Shown here in pieces: positions 15,320-15,433 of a stretch of DNA of 15,433 nt. The position numbers and the translations under genes were made by a program. Source of the DNA: an uncultured Bacteroidales bacterium. GTDB lineage: Bacteria > Bacteroidota > Bacteroidia > Bacteroidales > Bacteroidaceae. The notes under the pieces are model-generated. The model saw only the letters and a program-made list of their open reading frames with translations, was not told where the DNA came from and did no database searches. Location of the stretch: NCBI GenBank assembly GCA_945788445.1, contig CALZMA010000004.1:1-15433 (forward strand). Reading direction: 5' to 3'. Each line of letters starts with the position of its first letter. Positions within the stretch are counted from its first letter, which is position 1.

Positions 15320-15383
15320 AATCAGAAAAATCCGTAATCAATAAAAGCACGGACTCTATTTTTGATTACGGATTCTTCTGATT
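15320..15383. repeat. Long hairpin with 22-base arms
   Basis: The arm at 15320-15341 is the inverse complement of 15362-15383 with one mismatch in 22 bases. The core is TCCGTAATCAA paired with TTGATTACGGA, around a 20-base loop. The first arm is preceded by a direct copy of its first nine bases (AATCAGAAA at 15311-15319), and the second is followed by a related ATTAATCTGA. It could be a strong terminator for a gene beyond the right edge or a dispersed palindromic repeat. Confidence 0.65.
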
Positions 15384-15433
15384 AATCTGATGTGTATGCC
15401 CTGTGCCATGCGTTCAGCGCGAGGGCTGAAAAA

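Larger units (their letters stand above)
14779..15433. other. Gene-free, repeat-rich region up to the right edge
   Basis: No frame on either strand here encodes a recognisable protein with a plausible start. The region is a mosaic. It has a GC-rich part (14830-14945) with a 14-base perfect palindrome CCGCTGCGCAGCGG at 14863-14876. A low-GC part follows with repeated CCCTTCA words, then a 21-base tandem repeat, and finally a long hairpin. The last 40 bases end in a GAGGGCTGAAAAA stretch, and GCTCATAGCGCAGGCTGCAG lies at 15275-15294. Such GC-rich words recall dispersed intergenic repeats of Bacteroidales, but one window cannot show that. Confidence 0.6.

Noticed and set aside
14746..15433. tRNA, small known RNA, CRISPR array or attachment site in the right-hand gene-free region
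   Set aside because: No cloverleaf, no regularly spaced repeats with unique spacers, and no integrase nearby. The repeats are short, irregular or tandem.

Overview
The window looks like the chromosome of a GC-rich member of the Bacteroidales (Bacteroidota), perhaps of the Prevotella group. Three things suggest this. The genes are typical of the order: a Wzi-like capsule barrel, a large secreted HEVGH metalloprotease, a DUF1573 protein and a YgiQ radical SAM protein. The candidate promoters have the Bacteroidota -7 motif TAnnTTTG. The starts lack clear Shine-Dalgarno sequences. The genus is not certain. Codons end mostly in G or C, which opens very long antisense frames over the real genes; these were rejected.

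Layout. From 1 to 3310 a minus-strand set reads ruvC, a secreted protein of unknown function, a 104-residue protein of unknown function, and ygiQ, which runs off the left edge. A divergent promoter region (3311-3476) separates it from a long plus-strand run: DUF1573 protein, mannose-1-phosphate guanylyltransferase, MutY, RlmD-type rRNA methyltransferase, a helical protein of unknown function, a secreted zinc metalloprotease, a Wzi-like outer-membrane barrel and a small lipoprotein (3477-12656). Spacing inside the run is 4 to 49 bases, so co-transcription is plausible. A long hairpin follows. Then come a minus-strand remnant of a heavy-metal-associated (HMA) domain gene, the prs terminator, prs, and a ThiE/TenI-like gene with its own promoter. 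The last 650 bases or so hold no intact gene but are rich in repeats and hairpins.

How the genes work together. Most are housekeeping functions: recombination (RuvC), oxidative DNA repair (MutY), rRNA modification (RlmD), PRPP supply (Prs) and GDP-mannose supply for surface glycans. The four genes from 7489 to 12656 end in a run of three exported proteins and look like a cell-envelope module. I saw no CRISPR array, phage, integrase, transposase, tRNA or rRNA. I found no clear new multi-gene system. The most unusual points are the decayed HMA gene beside prs, a 21-base tandem repeat that reads as a Pro-rich heptapeptide repeat, a ruvC promoter that would give an almost leaderless mRNA, and a TenI-like enzyme in a non-thiamine context.
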